A DNA stretch of 64,000 nt. It comes from Paramacrobiotus metropolitanus. Taxonomy: Eukaryota; Tardigrada; Eutardigrada; Parachela; Macrobiotidae. The translations under genes and the position numbers were made by a program. The notes under the pieces are model-generated. The model was given only the letters and a program-made list of their open reading frames with translations, did no database searches and had not been told where the DNA came from. This document shows, piece by piece, positions 60,729 through 64,000 of this stretch. The stretch spans positions 1,302,001-1,366,000 of the forward strand of contig NW_026570231.1 in NCBI RefSeq assembly GCF_019649055.1, in the 5' to 3' direction. Position 1 is the stretch's first letter, and the number at the start of each line of letters is the position of its first letter.

Positions 60729-63661
60729 TCACAGACGACAAAGAGTAGCATCAATTTGCTGAACTTGCGGCAAAATTAGCATCAACTTTCGACGGTATGT
60801 GCTCTCTGCATGAATGGGATTGGCCTCAAAATATACTGTCTTCAAGTTCGCAAGACCTTTCAGCTCATTCAGATCTTCCCACTTCTCCACCTTATTGTTG
60901 TTAAACTGGAAACAATACACAATGGTCATTTTATTGCTAACCTTAACTGCTAAACCGAAGCCTTTTCACAGTCCTGTAACTGAAATGACATTAATTTCAT
61001 TTTACATACGTGGAGTCTCCTGAGCGTACATACTCGTACATTAGGCACGAGTGGTGCACAATACTTCTTCTACCACAGCCTACTTAAACTTTACATTCTC
61101 ACTACGCTGAGGTCAATCAAAACTTTCAGTACTGCAAGTGTTAGTAGTGTTCACAGAGAGAATAAGTATTTTAATCAGATATGGCATTATTTGGCATGAA
61201 GCAGTGCTGGCGCTAGCACTTTTTGTTTTGGTGGCTGTTGCTTATTAAAATAGTATAAAAGGTATTACGGCAAAAAATATAAAAGGTATACCTCCATCGA
61301 CAAGTACGATACAAGTATTATATCTATAAAAATTTAATAAGCTGCAAGTACAATAATTGTACTTGCAGTTGATATAGTGATACAGTATAATTGTACACAG
61401 CATCGGTCAGAAAGTTATACGAATTACTAATATAATTTTCTGACCGATGTTGTACAACCATACTACAATGCCCACATACCCAAAACTCTTCCAAACTGGA
61501 TAAATGTTTCAGATTTTCCACGGCTGTAATCCTGTTAGATGCCAGATCAAGTGTACGCAAGAGTTTCTAGACGGAAAGAGTATTCCCAAATAAATTGTCA
61601 AGAAACGCGCGGTCACGCGTCATTTTACACTTCGCAGACAATATGGTTCAGTTCAGTTCGCACCATACTTACATTATTCTCCAGGCCTTCAATTTTAACT
61701 AATCCATTGTCGCTCACGTACAATTCTTCCAAATTGATCAAAGTATCCAGTCCTTCGATCTTAGTAATCCGATTGCTCTGTCACAGTTAATCATATTCAA
61801 AATATAAAACATTATAGTTACAACATGTAATATTACAGCATGTAAAAACAACAAAAATTAAGAAAACATCAAAGGAAAACAATTTGCGTTGACGATTATG
61901 GCTACACTTATGTCGACTGTCGCTTAGTCAATACAAAATCTGTTATCTGGTCAACCTACACGATATATATTATTATTATTATATATACGCGTTCATAAAA
62001 TTAGCCCCCAAAGTCCACCGATATTAGCATATGCAAGGACTACAAGCAGCAAAGTATAAATTTACATCTCATACTCAAAACACACCTGAATGCTCAATAA
62101 CTGTAAGCCGATCAAATGGCAAATGTTTTCGATCTTTGCGATCTTATTTTTCCCTAGGAATAGTTGCGTTATCGCTGTCAAGCCATCCAAGTTTTCGATT
62201 CTCTGAAACACAAATCCATAAATTTGGTCCTTGAAAAGAAGACAAAAACCATGAAGAACACCCCCAGGCTATTTCATGCACAAGTCAGTTGGATGTAAAC
62301 AGGGTTTTTACCCGGATTTTATTCGAACCGAGCTCCAACATTTCCAAGTGTTTCAAATTGTCGAGGTTTTCGATCTTTTCTATCCGGTTGTTCTCCAGAT
62401 ACAACTTTTTCAGTTTCTTCAGAGTGGCCAAATTTTCTATTTTGGAGATGCGATTGAACGACAAATCCAAAACCCTGATAAACCGCGAAAAATCAATACA
62501 TTACTGTACTTACTGTACTCGTATCGCAATATAATGAATATATTGGAGAAAATCGTCACTTTATCAAAACTACAACTTGAACAGTTTTCGAATGCACCAC
62601 AATAAGAAGGTATACCACATGTATGCACTGGAAAATACAATTCAGGAAAAGCATTCATGTTCGAAAGATGAACAATGCAGCCAGACAAAAAACAACCATG
62701 GAGACAAAGGCAGGCAGAGAAGCGAAAGCGAACTCAAGCGAAAATTTTACGGCCTAGCTACGGATCTGAACAACCGATATTGTACTAATCTACCACGAGT
62801 ACCATCTATTAAAATTTCAATATATAATAATTACTATACTTACTCTAAATTCACCAACGAATCCAGATTCTCGATGACCATAATCTGGTTATCATGGAAG
62901 TCCAGCTCACGCAGGTTGATTAAGAGATCCAGATTCTGAATTTTCGACAGCAAATTCTGACTATAGGTCAATATCTAAAACAGCAAAGACAACAAAATTA
63001 ATTATGAATGATTTCTTTTGTTCATGTGAAACTAATATCATCGTTTACGAATGTTATCAGACTGTAAATCATAAAACTCGAAGCAGTTACTAAACAGTAG
63101 TAGTCCTACTGGCACACACGGAGAAGATTATTTATCAGAACATAAAATATAAGAACGATATCAATAAAACGGGTGAGCTGTAAAATGTAGAAAAGAGTAC
63201 AGACACCTCGAGTTTGGTATGCTGGTTCAGATTAGCGGGTATCTCCTTGATTCGTCCATGGTTGAAGTCAGCTTCCTACAGAAAATGTATTTCATCGAAA
63301 TAACTAGTGGTTAGCAGAAATTTTTAAGATTTGTCATTCGTGCTTGAAAAGTGTCAACAAATGCTGCGATGACTATTGACATACCGTGGCTTCGTCGTCA
63401 ATATAGATTTCCTCAATATCTTGCACTTCTGGTCTGTCATCGCCAGCTTCTGTCTGGATCGTTATTTCTGCAGAAAGGATATTAAAATCAGAACCGCTAA
63501 GTACTGACGATTAGATCAGATTGTGCATGACTATCGGTCTGGTTATTGTTTACAGTTTACACTTTACAAATTACAACTACTGTGAACTACATAACATACT
63601 TACGAGAACCTCCAGGATCCTTGTCTTTCTTACGAATGGGCCTGTCACCGTTGTCATTCAT
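60729..63661 (-). CDS. PPP1R7: Protein phosphatase 1 regulatory subunit SDS22
   Basis: Nine coding exons (63661-63604, 63467-63385, 63275-63207, 62974-62844, 62474-62312, 62202-62086, 61777-61673, 61566-61480, 60905-60729), all in phase, give 329 residues; human PPP1R7 has 360. The bulk consists of about eleven SDS22-type leucine-rich repeats of 22 residues, such as [20 protein letters not shown] and [20 protein letters not shown]. The LRR cap near the C-terminus has [20 protein letters not shown], diagnostic for this protein. SDS22 binds newly made PP1 catalytic subunit with inhibitor-3 and controls PP1 maturation and mitotic function. The N-terminus is acidic ([14 protein letters not shown]). 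The start is MNDNGDRP; an ATG at 63901 would not splice in frame. Confidence 0.93.
61342..61457. repeat. Two adjacent hairpins in an SDS22 intron
   Basis: The first is a perfect 12-bp stem (CTGCAAGTACAA) with a 3-nt loop, at 61342-61368. The second pairs 61391-61413 with 61437-61457 over about 20 bp (CATCGGTCAGAAA core) around a 23-nt loop, with a small bulge. Confidence 0.8.
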
Positions 63662-64000
63662 TTCTGGCAAAGTCTTCGAAAGCCAACAGAAATCAAAACA
63701 ATGATAGGCCGGTTGGGTATTACGGTAACAGAAAATTTTAATCAGAAAAATATTTTATAACAAAATTTTGTCATTAAATTTTAAAACTGGAAAGCAATGA
63801 TATAAAGACGTAAAGAAGATAAAGTGAAGTACAAGTAGTCAAGCACTTATTCTATCAATAAACCTGCAGAATCCCAAATTTTCCAGGTTCGCATGCGACA
63901 TGATCTCACATGGTAACCACAAGCTGCGCAGCTCTGCAGCAAGGCAGTTACTTTAAGTCTTCGCTGATTGGTTGTGGTAGGGTTCCGTAGACTTTGTATG
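63662..64000. other. Upstream region of SDS22
   Basis: Promoter and probable 5' UTR exon of SDS22. No other gene is visible before the window ends. Confidence 0.4.

Noticed and set aside
63865-63901. ATG-initiated segment MSHANLENLGFCR as first coding exon of SDS22
   Set aside because: Joining it to the next acceptor runs into a stop; the MNDNGD start is open and sufficient. The segment may be 5' UTR.

Overview
This is animal nuclear DNA. Almost every gene is split by short GT-AG introns, many of 50-500 bp. The products are metazoan: a COX assembly factor, a FEZF zinc-finger transcription factor, two Cys-loop receptor subunits, a neprilysin-family peptidase, neuroguidin, the SDS22 subunit of protein phosphatase 1 and the BCKDH E2 enzyme. 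Tight packing on both strands and the gene repertoire suggest a small-genome ecdysozoan, most likely a tardigrade. That assignment is inference, not a demonstrated fact. I rebuilt the exon models by hand from splice consensus, reading-frame phase and protein-family knowledge. All coding exons of the main models are phase-consistent except at two flagged places.

Layout. 0-4 kb: end of a membrane-protein exon (-), COA6 (+) and NGDN (-). 4.7-8.3 kb: a secreted Gly/Ser/Tyr-rich protein (-) with a hydrophobic Ala/Gly segment that recalls the prion protein. 10.5-13.4 kb: an anion-type Cys-loop channel subunit (+). 13.9-23.7 kb: four NADPH-dependent FMN reductase-like genes (A on -, B, C and D on +), with a BTB-BACK gene (-) between C and D. 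26.5-30.1 kb: DBT, the mitochondrial BCKDH E2 (+). 30.1-37.2 kb: a 7-kb gene-poor stretch leading to FEZF (37.2-40.4 kb, +). 41.6-48.3 kb: an 18-exon M13 metallopeptidase (+) with a 936-bp inverted-repeat transposon in intron 4. 48.6-52.7 kb: a small coiled-coil-like reading frame and a HEAT-repeat protein (-). 52.7-56.1 kb: a gene-poor region with several perfect palindromes. 56.1-60.0 kb: a nicotinic acetylcholine receptor alpha-type subunit (+). 60.7-63.7 kb: SDS22/PPP1R7 (-).

How genes relate. Most neighbours are unrelated housekeeping or neuronal genes. The exception is the FMN reductase cluster, which arose by local duplication: A and B diverge from a 490-bp shared upstream region, and B, C and D run head-to-tail around the BTB gene. 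Most noteworthy are this flavin-reductase cluster with its discordant introns, the prion-like secreted protein, the BTB-BACK protein with a Tudor/Agenet-like tail, the nicotinic receptor model that cannot be closed across the LTTN region, and the palindrome cluster near 53.3 kb.
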